From Roseateles_C aquae (GTDB lineage Bacteria; Pseudomonadota; Gammaproteobacteria; Burkholderiales; Burkholderiaceae_C): a DNA stretch of 64,000 bases. A program made the translations under genes and the position numbers. Numbering within the stretch: position 1 is the stretch's first letter; each line of letters starts with the position of its first letter. The DNA lies in assembly GCF_032337115.1 (NCBI RefSeq), contig NZ_JAVXZY010000010.1, forward strand, positions 1 through 64,000. Reading direction: 5' to 3'. The notes under the pieces were generated by a model. The model had not been told where the DNA came from. It saw only the letters and a list, made by a program, of their open reading frames with translations, and did not search any database. Positions 31,035-40,344 of the stretch are shown piece after piece.

Positions 31035-32633
31035 TCAATGCACCGGTGCCGGCACATTCCACCGCTGCGTGATATCGCCTTTGGCGTTGACGCTTTCCAG
31101 GTGCACGCCAAAACCCCAGAGCCGGGCGACATGCTTGAGTACCTCTTGTGCGCTGTCGTGCAAGGGGCGGTCCTGGTGTTGGGTGTGGCGCAGGGTCAGC
31201 GAGCGGTCGCCGCGCAGATTGACGTTCCAGACCTGGATATTGGGTTCGCGGGTCGACAGATCGTACTGGCGCGACAAGGCCTCGCGCACATGCTGGTAGC
31301 CGGCCTCGTCGTGGATGGCCGAGATCAGGTAGTCCTTCTGCTTCTCGTCGTCGACGATGGAGAAGAGCCGGAACTCGCGCATCAGCCGTGGGCTCAGGTA
31401 CTGGCCGATGAAGCTCTCATCCTTGAAGTTACGCATTGCATGGTTCAGCGTCGGCAGCCAGTCGGCGCCGGCGATCTCGGGGAACCAGCGCCGGTCTTCG
31501 TCGGTCGGGGCTTCGCAGATGCGCTTGATGTCGGTGTACATCGCAAAGCCCAGCGCATAGGGGTTCAGATTGGCCATAGGCTGCTGGGCGACGACATTGG
31601 TGTGCGACTTCAGCCACTCGATCATCATGCCGTCGGTCAGATAGCCGTCGTCATACATCTGGTTGAGCAGCCGGTGGTGCCAGAAGGTGGCCCAGCCCTC
31701 GTTCATCACCTGGGTCTGGCGCTGCGGATAGAAGTACTGGGCGATCTTGCGCACGATGCGAACGATCTCGCGCTGCCAGGGCTCCAACAGCGGCGCGTTC
31801 TTCTCGATGAAGTAGAGCAGGTTCTCCTGCGGCTCGTCGGGGAAGCGGCGGGCCTCGGCGGCCTCGGCCTCCTTGTCGGCGCGGCGGGGCAGGGTGCGCC
31901 AGAGGTCGTTGATCTGCTGCTGGGCGTAGTGCTCGCGATCCTTGTGGCGGGCCTTCTCTTCCGCCAGCGAGAGCTTGGCGGGGCGGCGGTAGCGGTCGAC
32001 GCCGTGATTCATCAGTGCATGGCAGGAATCGAGCAGATGCTCGACCGCTTCCAGGCCATGGCGCTCCTCGCATTCAGCCACGTAGTTCTTGGCATAGACC
32101 AGGTAGTCGATGATGGACGAGGCGTCGGTCCACATCCGGAACAGGTAGTTGCCTTTGAAGAAGCTGTTGTGGCCGTAGCAGGCATGGGCGATCACCAGGG
32201 CCTGCATGGCCATGGTGTTTTCTTCCATCAGGTAGGCGATGCAGGGGTCGGAGTTGATGACGATCTCGTAGGCCAGCCCCATCTGGCCGCGCTTGTAGTT
32301 GCGCTCGGTGGCGATGAATTCCTTGCCATAGCTCCAGTGCCGGTAATTGACCGGCATGCCGACTGAGGCATAGGCGTCCATCATCTGCTCGGCGGTGATG
32401 ATCTCGAGCTGGTTGGGGTAGGTGTCCAGGCCATAGCGTTCGGCGGTGGCGCGAATCACCTCGTGGTACTGGTCGATCAGCTCGAAGGTCCAGTCGCTGG
32501 GCGCGGGCAGTGGTGATGATGGGCGCTCTAGCAGCGGCTTCATCTGGCGCAGCGGCTCCGGCGTGCGGCGGCCGCCGTACTCCTGCTGATCGGGCGCACG
32601 GCCGATGTGGCGGCGGTTTTCGGGAGCGCTCAT
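31035..32633 (-). CDS. spoVR: SpoVR family protein
   Basis: The 532-residue protein is the Gram-negative SpoVR/YcgB homologue. The start at 32633 overlaps the stop of yeaH (ATGA). Conserved stretches include YPNQLEIITAEQMMDAYASV, HWSYGKEF, INSDPCIAYLMEENTM, HACYGHNSFFKGNYLF and MNEGWATFWH. With PrkA and YeaH it forms a three-gene stress-related unit widespread in proteobacteria. The biochemical role is unknown; the HxxxH and MNEGWATFWH motifs suggest a metal site. Order and spacing support one operon: prkA, yeaH, spoVR. Confidence 0.92.
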   Translation of the reverse strand: MSAPENRRHIGRAPDQQEYGGRRTPEPLRQMKPLLERPSSPLPAPSDWTFELIDQYHEVIRATAERYGLDTYPNQLEIITAEQMMDAYASVGMPVNYRHWSYGKEFIATERNYKRGQMGLAYEIVINSDPCIAYLMEENTMAMQALVIAHACYGHNSFFKGNYLFRMWTDASSIIDYLVYAKNYVAECEERHGLEAVEHLLDSCHALMNHGVDRYRRPAKLSLAEEKARHKDREHYAQQQINDLWRTLPRRADKEAEAAEARRFPDEPQENLLYFIEKNAPLLEPWQREIVRIVRKIAQYFYPQRQTQVMNEGWATFWHHRLLNQMYDDGYLTDGMMIEWLKSHTNVVAQQPMANLNPYALGFAMYTDIKRICEAPTDEDRRWFPEIAGADWLPTLNHAMRNFKDESFIGQYLSPRLMREFRLFSIVDDEKQKDYLISAIHDEAGYQHVREALSRQYDLSTREPNIQVWNVNLRGDRSLTLRHTQHQDRPLHDSAQEVLKHVARLWGFGVHLESVNAKGDITQRWNVPAPVH

Positions 32634-33913
32634 GTCTTGGCTCCTTCCTTCTTGAACAAATCGCGGAAGACCGGATAGATCTGCGACACCTCGATGGCCT
32701 TGCGCATCGCGAAGCGTGGCTCCTCGTCGGCCAGCTTGGCGTATTCCTCCCAGAGGTTCTGTTCCTGCTCGGCCACCTGTACATAGGCGAAGTAGCGGCA
32801 CAGCGGCAGGATCTTGTCAGCCAGCAACTCGCGGCAGCGGCCGCTGTCGTGGTGCCAGTTGTCGCCATCGCTGGCCTGGGCGCCGTAGATGTTCCACTCG
32901 GTCGGCGAGTAGCGCTCGCGGATGATCTGCTCCATCAGCACCAGGGCTGAGGACACAACGGTGCCGCCCGTTTCGGTGGCGTGGAAGAAGTTCTGTTCGT
33001 CGACCTCCTGCGCCTGCGTGTGGTGGCGGATGAAGACGACCTCGATCTTCTCGTAGTGCCGGGTCAGGAACAGATAGAGCAGGATGAAAAAGCGCTTGGA
33101 CAGGTCCTTGCGGCTCTCGTCCATCGAGCCCGACACATCCATCAGGCAGAACATCACCGCGCGCGTCGTCGGCACCGGGACCTTGACGCGGCTGCGGAAG
33201 CGCAGATCGATGGGGTCGAGAAAGGGGATGGCGCCGATGCGCTGCTTGAGCAGCAGGATGCGCGCCTCGGTCTCGGCCAGCATGGCCTTGACGTCGGGCT
33301 GGCTCTGATCCTCGCGGCGCAGCACGGCCAGGCGTTCCTCCAACTCGTGCAACTCACGCCGCTTGTCCATGCCCAGCGCGATGCGCCGGGCCAGTGCGCC
33401 GCGCATCGAGCGCACCACATGCAGATTGGTGGGCGTGCCGTCGCTGGTGTAGCCGGCCCGGTGGCTTTTCCACTCGGGCGTCTCGGCCAGCGTGGTGCGG
33501 GCCAGATTGGGCAGGGCCAGATCCTCGAAGAAGACCTCCATGAACTCTTCCTTGCTGAGGTGGAAGACGAAATCGTCCTCACCCTCGCCGGAATCGCTGG
33601 CCTGGCCGCCGCCGCCACCCTTGCCGCCGCCCTGCGGCGGCTTGGCGACGCGATCGCCCTTGACGTGCTCGGTATTGCCGGGGCGCACCACCTCACGCAC
33701 ACCGCCGTCGCCATGGCCGAAGACGGGCTCGTTCAAGTCCTTCTTGGGGATGTGCACATCCTCGCCGCGCTCCATATCGCGGATGCCGCGGCCATCCACC
33801 GCCCGCCGCACCGCCTCGCGGATCTGATCCTTGTGGCGGCGCAGAAAGCGCTCACGATTGCCAATCGACTTGTTCTTGCCCGAAAGCCGCCTGTCGATGA
33901 TCTGCTGCAGCAT
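32630..33913 (-). CDS. yeaH: YeaH/YhbH family protein (DUF444, VWA-like)
   Basis: The 427-residue protein has an N-terminal basic region (RLSGKNKSIGNRERFLRRHK), a Gly-rich segment (PPQGGGKGGGGGQASDSGEG), then a von Willebrand A-like domain with the metal-site motif CLMDVSGSMDES (DxSxS). It partners with the PrkA kinase and SpoVR. Its stop overlaps the spoVR start. The gap to prkA is 124 bp and contains palindromic repeat copy B. Confidence 0.92.
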   Translation of the reverse strand: MLQQIIDRRLSGKNKSIGNRERFLRRHKDQIREAVRRAVDGRGIRDMERGEDVHIPKKDLNEPVFGHGDGGVREVVRPGNTEHVKGDRVAKPPQGGGKGGGGGQASDSGEGEDDFVFHLSKEEFMEVFFEDLALPNLARTTLAETPEWKSHRAGYTSDGTPTNLHVVRSMRGALARRIALGMDKRRELHELEERLAVLRREDQSQPDVKAMLAETEARILLLKQRIGAIPFLDPIDLRFRSRVKVPVPTTRAVMFCLMDVSGSMDESRKDLSKRFFILLYLFLTRHYEKIEVVFIRHHTQAQEVDEQNFFHATETGGTVVSSALVLMEQIIRERYSPTEWNIYGAQASDGDNWHHDSGRCRELLADKILPLCRYFAYVQVAEQEQNLWEEYAKLADEEPRFAMRKAIEVSQIYPVFRDLFKKEGAKT

Positions 33914-33960
33914 GTACTGTCCTTCAGAAGCGACGCGCCACCTGGTCTTCCCGAGTGGAG

Positions 33961-34036
33961 TCCGAGGGTCCGGTTTGGCCGGCCCTACGGACGCGCCCCC
34001 TTCGAGGGGGCGCGCGCAGCGCGTAGGGGGTGGGCC
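33961..34036 (-). repeat. Dispersed GC-rich palindromic element, copy B (inverted)
   Basis: Read on the minus strand it gives CCACCCCCTACGCGCTGCG followed by a GCGCGCCCCCTCGAAGGGGGCGC hairpin (in pieces). It matches copies A, C and D. It lies inside the prkA-yeaH intercistronic gap, where it could modulate the mRNA by structure. Confidence 0.7.
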
Positions 34037-34037
34037 A

Positions 34038-35960
34038 TCAACTTGACTTGCGAACGCGCAGGTACCACTCGCACAGCAGGCGAACCTGCTTGGCCGTGTA
34101 GCCCTTGTCGACCATGCGCTGCACGAAGTTCTCGTGCTTCTTGGCCTCGTCGGCGCTGGCCTTGGCGTTGAAGCTGATCACTGGCAGCAATTCCTCGGTG
34201 TTGGAGAACATCTTCTTCTCGATCACCGTGCGCAGCTTCTCGTAACTCGTCCAGGCCGGGTTCTTGCCAGCGTTGTTGGCGCGGGCGCGCAGCACGAAGT
34301 TGACGATCTCGTTGCGGAAGTCCTTGGGGTTGCTGATGCCAGCCGGCTTCTCGATCTTCTCCAGCTCGGCATTCAGCGCCGAGCGGTCGAAGACCTCGCC
34401 GGTGTCGGTGTCGCGGTATTCCTGGTCCTGGATCCAGTAGTCGGCATAGGTGACGTAGCGGTCGAAGATGTTCTGGCCGTACTCGCTATAACTTTCCAGG
34501 TACGCGGTCTGGATTTCCTTGCCGATGAACTCGGCATAGCGCGGAGCCAGCGACTCCTTGATGAAGCCGATGTACTTTTCCTCGACCTCCTTGGGGAACT
34601 GCTCGCGCTCGATCTGCTGCTCCAGCACATACATCAGGTGCACCGGGTTGGCCGCCACCTCGCTGGAATCGAAGTTGAAGACCTTGGACAGGATCTTGTA
34701 GGCGAAGCGCGTGGAGATGCCACTCATGCCTTCGTCGACGCCGGCGTAGTCGCGGTACTCCTGGTAGCTCTTGGCGCGCGGATCGGTGTCCTTCAGGTTC
34801 TCGCCGTCGTAGATCTGCATCTTGGAATACAGCGAGGAGTTCTCGGGTTCCTTCAACCGCGTCAGCACGGCGAACTGGCTCATCATCTTCAGCGTGCCGG
34901 GGGCGCACTTGGCCTCGGCCAGCGAGGAGCCGCGGATCAGCTTCTCGTAGATCTTGACCTCCTCGCTGACGCGCAGGCAGTAGGGCACCTTGACGATGTA
35001 GATGCGGTCCAGGAAGGCCTCGTTGTTCTTGTTGTTGCGGAAGCTCTTCCACTCACTCTCGTTGCTATGCGCCAGCACGATGCCGTCAAACGGAATCGCG
35101 CCAAAGCCTTCGGTGCCCTTGAAATTGCCTTCCTGCGTGGCGGTCAGCAGCGGGTGCAGCACCTTGATCGGGGCCTTGAACATCTCGACGAACTCGAGCA
35201 GCCCTTGGTTGGCCAGACAGAGGCCGCCGGAGTAGCTGTAGGCATCGGGGTCGTCCTGGGCGTAGGTCTCGAGCTTGCGGATGTCGACCTTGCCGACCAG
35301 GCTGGAGATGTCCTGGTTGTTTTCGTCACCCGGCTCGGTCTTGGCCACGCCGATCTGCTTGAGCACGCTGGGGTAGCGCTTGACGACCTTGAACTTGCGA
35401 ATGTCGCCGCCGAACTCGTCCAGCCGCTTGACCGCCCAGGGGCTGAGGATGCGGTTCAGGTATCGGCGCGGGATGCCGTATTCCTTCTCCAGCAGCGGTC
35501 CGTCTTCGAGTGGATCGAACAGGCCCAGCGGCGATTCATTGACCGGTGAGCCGGCCAACGCGTAGAAGGGCACCTGCTCCATCAGCAGCTTGAGGCGTTC
35601 GGCGATCGAGCTCTTGCCGCCGCCGACCGGGCCCAGCAGGTAGAGGATCTGCTTCTTTTCCTCCAGCCCTTGCGCGGCATGGCGGAAATAGCTGACCACC
35701 TGCTCGATCGCATCCTCCATGCCGTAGAACTCGGCGAAGGCGGGATAGATCTTGATCGTCTTGTTGGCGAACAGGCGCGACAGCCGGCTGTCATTGCGGG
35801 TGTCGACCGATTGCGGCTCGCCGATGGCCTTCAGCATCCGCTCCGCCGCGGTGGCGTAGGCAAGCGGGTTGCGCTTGCACTCGGCCAGATAGTCTTCGAG
35901 CGAAAGTTCCTCGACGCGGGTGCGTTCGTAGCGAGCGGCAAAGTTGCTGATCACGTCCAT
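34038..35960 (-). CDS. prkA: PrkA family serine protein kinase
   Basis: The 640-residue protein starts at 35960 with GGAGG upstream. It contains an AAA+-type ATP-binding domain with Walker A GPVGGGKSS (110-118), conserved EFVEMFKAPIKVLHPLL and TQEGNF, and the C-terminal PrkA kinase-like domain. Known homologues (E. coli YeaG) act in nutrient-stress and nitrogen-starvation responses. It is the first gene of prkA-yeaH-spoVR. Confidence 0.94.
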   Translation of the reverse strand: MDVISNFAARYERTRVEELSLEDYLAECKRNPLAYATAAERMLKAIGEPQSVDTRNDSRLSRLFANKTIKIYPAFAEFYGMEDAIEQVVSYFRHAAQGLEEKKQILYLLGPVGGGKSSIAERLKLLMEQVPFYALAGSPVNESPLGLFDPLEDGPLLEKEYGIPRRYLNRILSPWAVKRLDEFGGDIRKFKVVKRYPSVLKQIGVAKTEPGDENNQDISSLVGKVDIRKLETYAQDDPDAYSYSGGLCLANQGLLEFVEMFKAPIKVLHPLLTATQEGNFKGTEGFGAIPFDGIVLAHSNESEWKSFRNNKNNEAFLDRIYIVKVPYCLRVSEEVKIYEKLIRGSSLAEAKCAPGTLKMMSQFAVLTRLKEPENSSLYSKMQIYDGENLKDTDPRAKSYQEYRDYAGVDEGMSGISTRFAYKILSKVFNFDSSEVAANPVHLMYVLEQQIEREQFPKEVEEKYIGFIKESLAPRYAEFIGKEIQTAYLESYSEYGQNIFDRYVTYADYWIQDQEYRDTDTGEVFDRSALNAELEKIEKPAGISNPKDFRNEIVNFVLRARANNAGKNPAWTSYEKLRTVIEKKMFSNTEELLPVISFNAKASADEAKKHENFVQRMVDKGYTAKQVRLLCEWYLRVRKSS

Positions 35961-36355
35961 GCTGACCTCCTGTACAGGGTAGAGGCGCTGCCGGGCGCAA
36001 GCCATTCCGGCAACGACTGGGAAGTTCTGGCGACGTCCGCTTTGCGTCAGGCGCCATCAGAGCTTTCCGAGTTCAGTCCGCAATCCAAGCTTCGTTGATC
36101 GAGGGTGGGGCGATGACTTGAATAGCACCCCTCTAGCCCGCCAACAACTGCAATGCTTTGAGGCGATGCTACGCCTGTTGGCGAGGCCGTGCGAGGAGGC
36201 AAGAACTGACCCCGTGCAAGCGTGTGGAACTTGGCACAGATGCCGCCAAACACCCCCCGAATGAGCTAGTCTTACAGCTTGGCTGTCAGATGTGAGAAGA
36301 CCACCGCGAGGGTGGTCTTCTTGTTTGGTGGGCGACGGATGGGACCGTGCTGGTC
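35961..36355. other. Intergenic region between parB and prkA (395 bp)
   Basis: No gene with family resemblance is seen. The stretch holds the prkA promoter region (not resolved), a hairpin near 36296-36320, and a segment near 36200 (AACTGACCCCGTGCAAG) resembling the ACCTGACCCCGTG motif at 1078-1090 in the rearranged left end. It may be a small mobile-repeat remnant. Confidence 0.4.
36296..36325. terminator. Strong hairpin downstream of parB
   Basis: A perfect 10-bp stem GAAGACCACC-GCGAG-GGTGGTCTTC spans 36296-36320, followed by TTGTTT on the plus strand. It lies about 35 bp beyond the parB stop and probably ends par transcription, although the T-rich side favours the plus direction. Confidence 0.65.
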
Positions 36356-37267
36356 TTATTGCGGACCGCGCAGCTTGTCGATCAAGCCATTGAGCTCGTC
36401 CAGCGAACTGAACTGAATGCTCAGCTCGCCTTGTTCACCGCGCTTGGTGCGTTTCTTGACGCGGATCTCGACCTCGGCGGTCAGCAGGTCCGACAGCTCT
36501 TCTTCCAGCCGCAGCACATCGCGGCTCTTGTCGTTCTTGACGCGCAACAGCGGCGTTTGGCGGCCGGCGCCCTGGCGCTGCACCAGCTTCTCGGCATCGC
36601 GGACGCTGAGCTTCTTGGCAGCGATCTCGGTCGCGCAGGTGATCTGATGGGCGCCATCGAGCGACAGCAGCGCGCGCGCATGGCCCATGTCCAGATCGCC
36701 GGCCATCAGCATGTTCTGCACCGGGCTGGCCAGATTGAGCAGGCGCAGCAGATTGCTGGCGGCGCTGCGCGAACGACCCACTGCCTGCGCGGCCTGTTCG
36801 TGGGTCAGGCCGAACTCGTCGGTCAGGCGTTTCAGGCCCTGCGCTTCCTCGAGCGGGTTGAGATCTTCGCGCTGGATGTTCTCGATCAGCGCCATCGCGG
36901 CCGCGGCCTCGTCGGGCACGGCCTTGACCAGCACCGGCACCTCGCGCAGGCCGGCCAGCTTGGCGGCGCGGAAGCGGCGCTCGCCGGCGATGATTTCATA
37001 GCGTGCCTCGCCGTCCAGCGAGGCCTCGGGCTTGATTGGCCGCACCAGGATGGGCTGCATGATGCCCTGGCCCTTGATGCTCTCGGCCAGCTCGTACAGC
37101 GAGCCTTCGTCCATCCGTGTGCGCGGCTGGTACTTGCCGGCCTGCATCAGGCCCAGGCGCAGGGTGCTGGGTTCGCCATCGCGTTCGCTGGCGGGAGATT
37201 CGCTGACTTTGGGGCCGAGCAGGGCTTCGAGGCCCATGCCGAGACCCTTGGGTTTTTTCGTGACCAT
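36356..37267 (-). CDS. parB: Chromosome-partitioning protein ParB
   Basis: The 303-residue protein starts at 37267 with the family N-terminus KKPKGLGMGLEALLG, which contacts ParA. The CTP-binding ParB/Srx region includes ENIQREDLNP (129-138) and GERRFR (95-100). The HTH LTHEQAAQAVGRSRSAASNL (155-174) reads parS. A C-terminal dimerisation domain follows. Unusually, parA is not adjacent: a hydrolase, argC and two GNAT genes separate them. Three parS sites lie in rsmG and mnmG, 4-6 kb away. Confidence 0.96.
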   Translation of the reverse strand: MVTKKPKGLGMGLEALLGPKVSESPASERDGEPSTLRLGLMQAGKYQPRTRMDEGSLYELAESIKGQGIMQPILVRPIKPEASLDGEARYEIIAGERRFRAAKLAGLREVPVLVKAVPDEAAAAMALIENIQREDLNPLEEAQGLKRLTDEFGLTHEQAAQAVGRSRSAASNLLRLLNLASPVQNMLMAGDLDMGHARALLSLDGAHQITCATEIAAKKLSVRDAEKLVQRQGAGRQTPLLRVKNDKSRDVLRLEEELSDLLTAEVEIRVKKRTKRGEQGELSIQFSSLDELNGLIDKLRGPQ

Positions 37268-37287
37268 AGGGGCGCGATTGTCGCTGA

Positions 37288-37854
37288 TCAGCTCAATTCG
37301 GCCAGCAGGGCCTGTCCCTCGGGCCAGCTGCCTAGGCCGGACGCGGTATTGAGATGGCCGCGTGGCCCGGCCAACACCAGCTGGGCGCCCCAGTCGGCGG
37401 CCATCTGGGCGGCTCGTTCGGGGGCACAAAAGGGGTCGTCACTGGAGACCACGGCAATGGCCGGGAAGGGCAGGCGGCTGCGCCGTATTGGGCGCCAGTT
37501 GTGCAGCTGCGGCGGCATGTCCTCGCGCTCGGTGTCGGGCGGGGCCACCAGCAGCGCGCCGGCCACGCGGGCGGTGTGGCGGCTGTGCTCGGCCCAGCTG
37601 GCCACCAGCTGGCAGCCCAGGCTGTGGGCGACCAGCAGCGCCGGGGTCTGCAGCAGCCGCGCATCGTTGAGCAAGACCTCGTCAAGCCGGGCCATCCAGT
37701 CGCCGCGGCGCGGCCAGTCCCAGTCGGATTGTTCGATGCGGCAATGACCGAGCTCGCGTTCCCAGCGGCTTTGCCAGTGTTCAGGATCGGAGTTCTGCCA
37801 ACCTGGCAGCAGATAGACCGGGGGCGATGCAGGGGTGGAGGCGGGGCGGCTCAT
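37288..37854 (-). CDS. RBBP9/YdeN-type alpha/beta hydrolase
   Basis: The 188-residue protein begins with VYLLPGWQNSDPEHWQSRWE, the signature of this small serine-hydrolase family. The catalytic triad is visible as Ser in AHSLGC, Asp in SSDDPF and His in GPRGHLN. It is encoded just upstream of parB on the same strand, 20 bp apart, so they are probably cotranscribed. The substrate is unknown. A hydrolase beside parB is common in related genomes as far as I recall. Confidence 0.85.
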   Translation of the reverse strand: MSRPASTPASPPVYLLPGWQNSDPEHWQSRWERELGHCRIEQSDWDWPRRGDWMARLDEVLLNDARLLQTPALLVAHSLGCQLVASWAEHSRHTARVAGALLVAPPDTEREDMPPQLHNWRPIRRSRLPFPAIAVVSSDDPFCAPERAAQMAADWGAQLVLAGPRGHLNTASGLGSWPEGQALLAELS

Positions 37855-37901
37855 GCTTTGGCTTTATGCTTTCAGTCTTTGCGGATTTTGCTGGAGTTGA
37901 G

Positions 37902-38846
37902 ATGAGCTACGCGGTATTTGTGGATGGCCAGGAAGGCACGACGGGGCTGCGCATTCATGAGTACCTGGCCGCGCGCCCCGATATCGAGGTGCTGCGCATC
38001 GATGCCGACAAGCGCAAGGACGCGGCCGAACGCGCCCGCCTGCTCAATGCGGCCGATGTGGCCTTTCTCTGCCTGCCCGACGCGGCTTCACGTGAAGCGG
38101 CGGCGATGATCAGCAATCCCAAGACCTGTCTGATCGATGCCAGCACCGCACACCGTACCGTGCCGGGCTGGACCTTCGGCCTGCCCGAGTTGTGCAAGGG
38201 TCAGCGCGAGGCGATCCGCGCGTCCAAGCGCATCGCCAATCCCGGCTGCCATGCCAGCGCCTTCATCCTGGCGCTGCGGCCGCTGGTCGATGCCGGTCTG
38301 CTGGGCGCCGACGCGCTGGTCACGGCCACCTCGATCACCGGTTATTCCGGCGGCGGCAAGAGCATGATTGCCCAGTACCAGGCCGGCGGCGACGCGCGCC
38401 TGGAGTCGCCGCGGCCCTATGCGCTGGGCCTGGCCCACAAGCACCTGCCCGAGATGATGGCGCACACCGGGCTGAAAAACGCACCGGTGTTCATGCCCAT
38501 CGTTGGCAACTTCTACAAGGGCCTGGCGGTGACCGTGCCGCTGCCCCTGGCGCTGCTGCGCGCCGGCACCACGCCGGCGCAGGTGCGCGAGGCGCTGGCG
38601 GCGCACTACGAGGGTGAGCGCTTCATCCGCGTGATGCCGCTGCGCGATCCGGCCACGCTGGAAGAGGGCTTCTTCGATGTGCAGGCCTGCAACGACAGCA
38701 ACCGGGTCGACCTGTTCGTGTTCGGCAGCGAGACACAGATCCTGGTGATGGCACGTCTGGACAACCTCGGCAAGGGCGCCAGCGGTGCCGCCGTGCAGGC
38801 GATGAATGTGCACCTGGGCGTTGAGGAAAGCCTGGGGTTGATTTGA
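37902..38846 (+). CDS. argC: N-acetyl-gamma-glutamyl-phosphate reductase (type 2)
   Basis: The 314-residue enzyme carries out the third step of arginine synthesis, reducing N-acetylglutamyl phosphate with NADPH. The length and FVDGQEGTTGLRIHEYLA N-terminus mark the short type-2 form. The nucleophilic Cys is in ANPGCHASAFIL. The start at 37902 has GGAG 5 bases upstream. The gene is oriented against the par genes, dividing the parA-parB segment. The sequence GCTTCACGTGAAGC at 38085-38098 inside it is a two-mismatch parS-like palindrome. Confidence 0.93.
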   Translation: MSYAVFVDGQEGTTGLRIHEYLAARPDIEVLRIDADKRKDAAERARLLNAADVAFLCLPDAASREAAAMISNPKTCLIDASTAHRTVPGWTFGLPELCKGQREAIRASKRIANPGCHASAFILALRPLVDAGLLGADALVTATSITGYSGGGKSMIAQYQAGGDARLESPRPYALGLAHKHLPEMMAHTGLKNAPVFMPIVGNFYKGLAVTVPLPLALLRAGTTPAQVREALAAHYEGERFIRVMPLRDPATLEEGFFDVQACNDSNRVDLFVFGSETQILVMARLDNLGKGASGAAVQAMNVHLGVEESLGLI

Positions 38847-39000
38847 CCCACCCCCTACGCGCTACGCCGACCTTGCAGGCCGCGCCAAGCCAGAGGCTTG
38901 GCCCTTCGGCAGGCACAAACGGCTCGCCGTTTTTGTCCGGCCTCAGCCCCTCAAGGGGGCAACACCGGCCGCCCGGCAAAGCCGGATCGGCGGTGTTCGC
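38847..39000 (+). repeat. Dispersed GC-rich palindromic element, copy C (extended)
   Basis: It starts CCACCCCCTACGCGCTACG right after argC and ends with CCTCAAGGGGGCAACACCGG and a CCGGATCGGCGG arm. Between these lie two extra hairpins, GCCAAGCCAGAGGCTTGGC and one around ACGGCTCGCCGT. It is the longest member, suggesting a composite (BIME-like) structure. Confidence 0.65.
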
Positions 39001-39021
39001 GCGATCAGCCATGGAGTGCTG

Positions 39022-39447
39022 ATGCAGGAGTGGAAACGGGATCAGGAGCTGGGCCCGGTAGACCTGGATGCCATCCGCGATGGCGTCCTTCTGCATGGCC
39101 GCCAGCAGGCCCAGGGCAGCGATGCTCAGGACATCGCCTGCGGCCTCTACGAAAACGGGCGGCTGATCGCCGGCGGCTGGGGCCGTACCGAGTTCCAGCG
39201 CCTCTACATCAGCTATTTGTGGGTGCGGCCCGAGCGCCGCGGTGAAGGGCTCGGTGGCGCCACGCTGCGCCAGCTGGAGGCACAGGCGCTCAGGCGCGGC
39301 TGTGTCGATGCCTTGATCGAGACCTTGCTGGACGATGCCGCGGCCCTTTATGAGCACCTCGGCTACGCCTGCATCGCCCATCTGCACGACTTTGTGCCGG
39401 GATTCACCCGCCACACCCTGCTGAAGGTCTGGAAGCCGCGCGACTGA
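39022..39447 (+). CDS. GNAT family N-acetyltransferase
   Basis: The 141-residue protein has the acetyl-CoA motif LWVRPERRGEGLGGATLRQL (RRGEGLG) and the late-domain ALYEHLGYACIAHL. The ATG at 39022 has GGAG at a 5-base spacing. It follows argC after the repeat and may be cotranscribed. The substrate is unknown. Confidence 0.85.
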   Translation: MQEWKRDQELGPVDLDAIRDGVLLHGRQQAQGSDAQDIACGLYENGRLIAGGWGRTEFQRLYISYLWVRPERRGEGLGGATLRQLEAQALRRGCVDALIETLLDDAAALYEHLGYACIAHLHDFVPGFTRHTLLKVWKPRD

Positions 39448-39484
39448 TTTGCGCTTGTCGTCGCTCGCCTGCTAAAGGGCAGAT

Positions 39485-40318
39485 TCAGGCCAGTTCGGGC
39501 GTCGGGCTGCGGTAGTGGTAGCGGTAGGCCGTCTGGAAGCCCAGGCGGCGGTACAGGCGCAGCGCCGGCTCGTTGTTGACGCCCACCTGCAGATAGGCCT
39601 CTTGCGCGCCCTCAAGATGCGCCTGGGCCAAGAGGGCGCGGCACAGCGTCGTGGCATGGCCCTGGCCACGGAAGGCTGGCGGCGTGTTGATGTCGTAGAG
39701 GCCGACGATGTGGCCTTCGCGGGCGATCTGGCCGCAGGCCAGCAACTCCCAGCCGCGGATGGTGTTGCGATGCAGCAGAAAGCCTTGGTAGGGCACCGGC
39801 GAGGCACGCAGGCGCTCGGCATGGGCGGCGATCTCGCTGTCGCTGGCACCGCGCAGGGCCCCGGCGATGGCGGCGTAGTCCTCGGCCTCGGCCGCATGCA
39901 AGACCTGACCCCCGGGCATCGCCACGCTGTCGAAGCTGTCCAGCGAGGCCAGCACCATCACGTCTGCGGCATCGAAAGCGGGCCAGCCCAGGGCGGCCAG
40001 GCGCTCATCCAGATCGGCCGGCTGGCTGAAGGGGGTGAGGCGCACGACCAGCGGCAGACCGGCGGCGGCAAAGCTCTGGGCGCAGCGCTGCAGCAGTTCG
40101 GGCAGCGGCAATCGGCCCTCGGCCAGCGCATTGACGCAGCGCGAGCGCTTGGCCTGGCCGGGCGAGAGGCGGATCTGCCAGCCCTCGATGTCGGCCAGTT
40201 GGGGTGGGGCGGTGGCGTTCAGGCCGGCCGCTTCTGCACGGCGGGCCAGCGCTTGCAATGCAGGATCAAGCGGCAGGGTGCCGCTGGCCAGGCCATCAGG
40301 GGCTGCTGTGCTGCTCAT
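39485..40318 (-). CDS. GNAT family N-acetyltransferase, two-domain type
   Basis: The 277-residue protein has a complete C-terminal GNAT domain (about 140-277) with VGLYDINTPPAFRGQGHATT (RGQGHA acetyl-CoA motif) and NEPALRLYRRLGFQTAYRYHY. The N-terminal half is weakly GNAT-like, as in tandem GNAT proteins. The start at 40318 is 26 bp downstream of the parA stop, so it is probably cotranscribed with parA. Longer frames upstream overlap parA and lack support. Confidence 0.82.
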   Translation of the reverse strand: MSSTAAPDGLASGTLPLDPALQALARRAEAAGLNATAPPQLADIEGWQIRLSPGQAKRSRCVNALAEGRLPLPELLQRCAQSFAAAGLPLVVRLTPFSQPADLDERLAALGWPAFDAADVMVLASLDSFDSVAMPGGQVLHAAEAEDYAAIAGALRGASDSEIAAHAERLRASPVPYQGFLLHRNTIRGWELLACGQIAREGHIVGLYDINTPPAFRGQGHATTLCRALLAQAHLEGAQEAYLQVGVNNEPALRLYRRLGFQTAYRYHYRSPTPELA

Positions 40319-40344
40319 GCTGGTTTGAGCCCCTGGTGCATTGC

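Noticed and set aside
36047..36253. 68-codon minus-strand frame between prkA and parB
   Set aside because: No start context, no family features. The region looks like a degraded mobile-repeat remnant.
38085..38098. GCTTCACGTGAAGC in argC as a fourth parS site
   Set aside because: It has two symmetric mismatches to the core palindrome at positions important for ParB. It may be chance in high-GC coding sequence, so it is mentioned under argC but not called.
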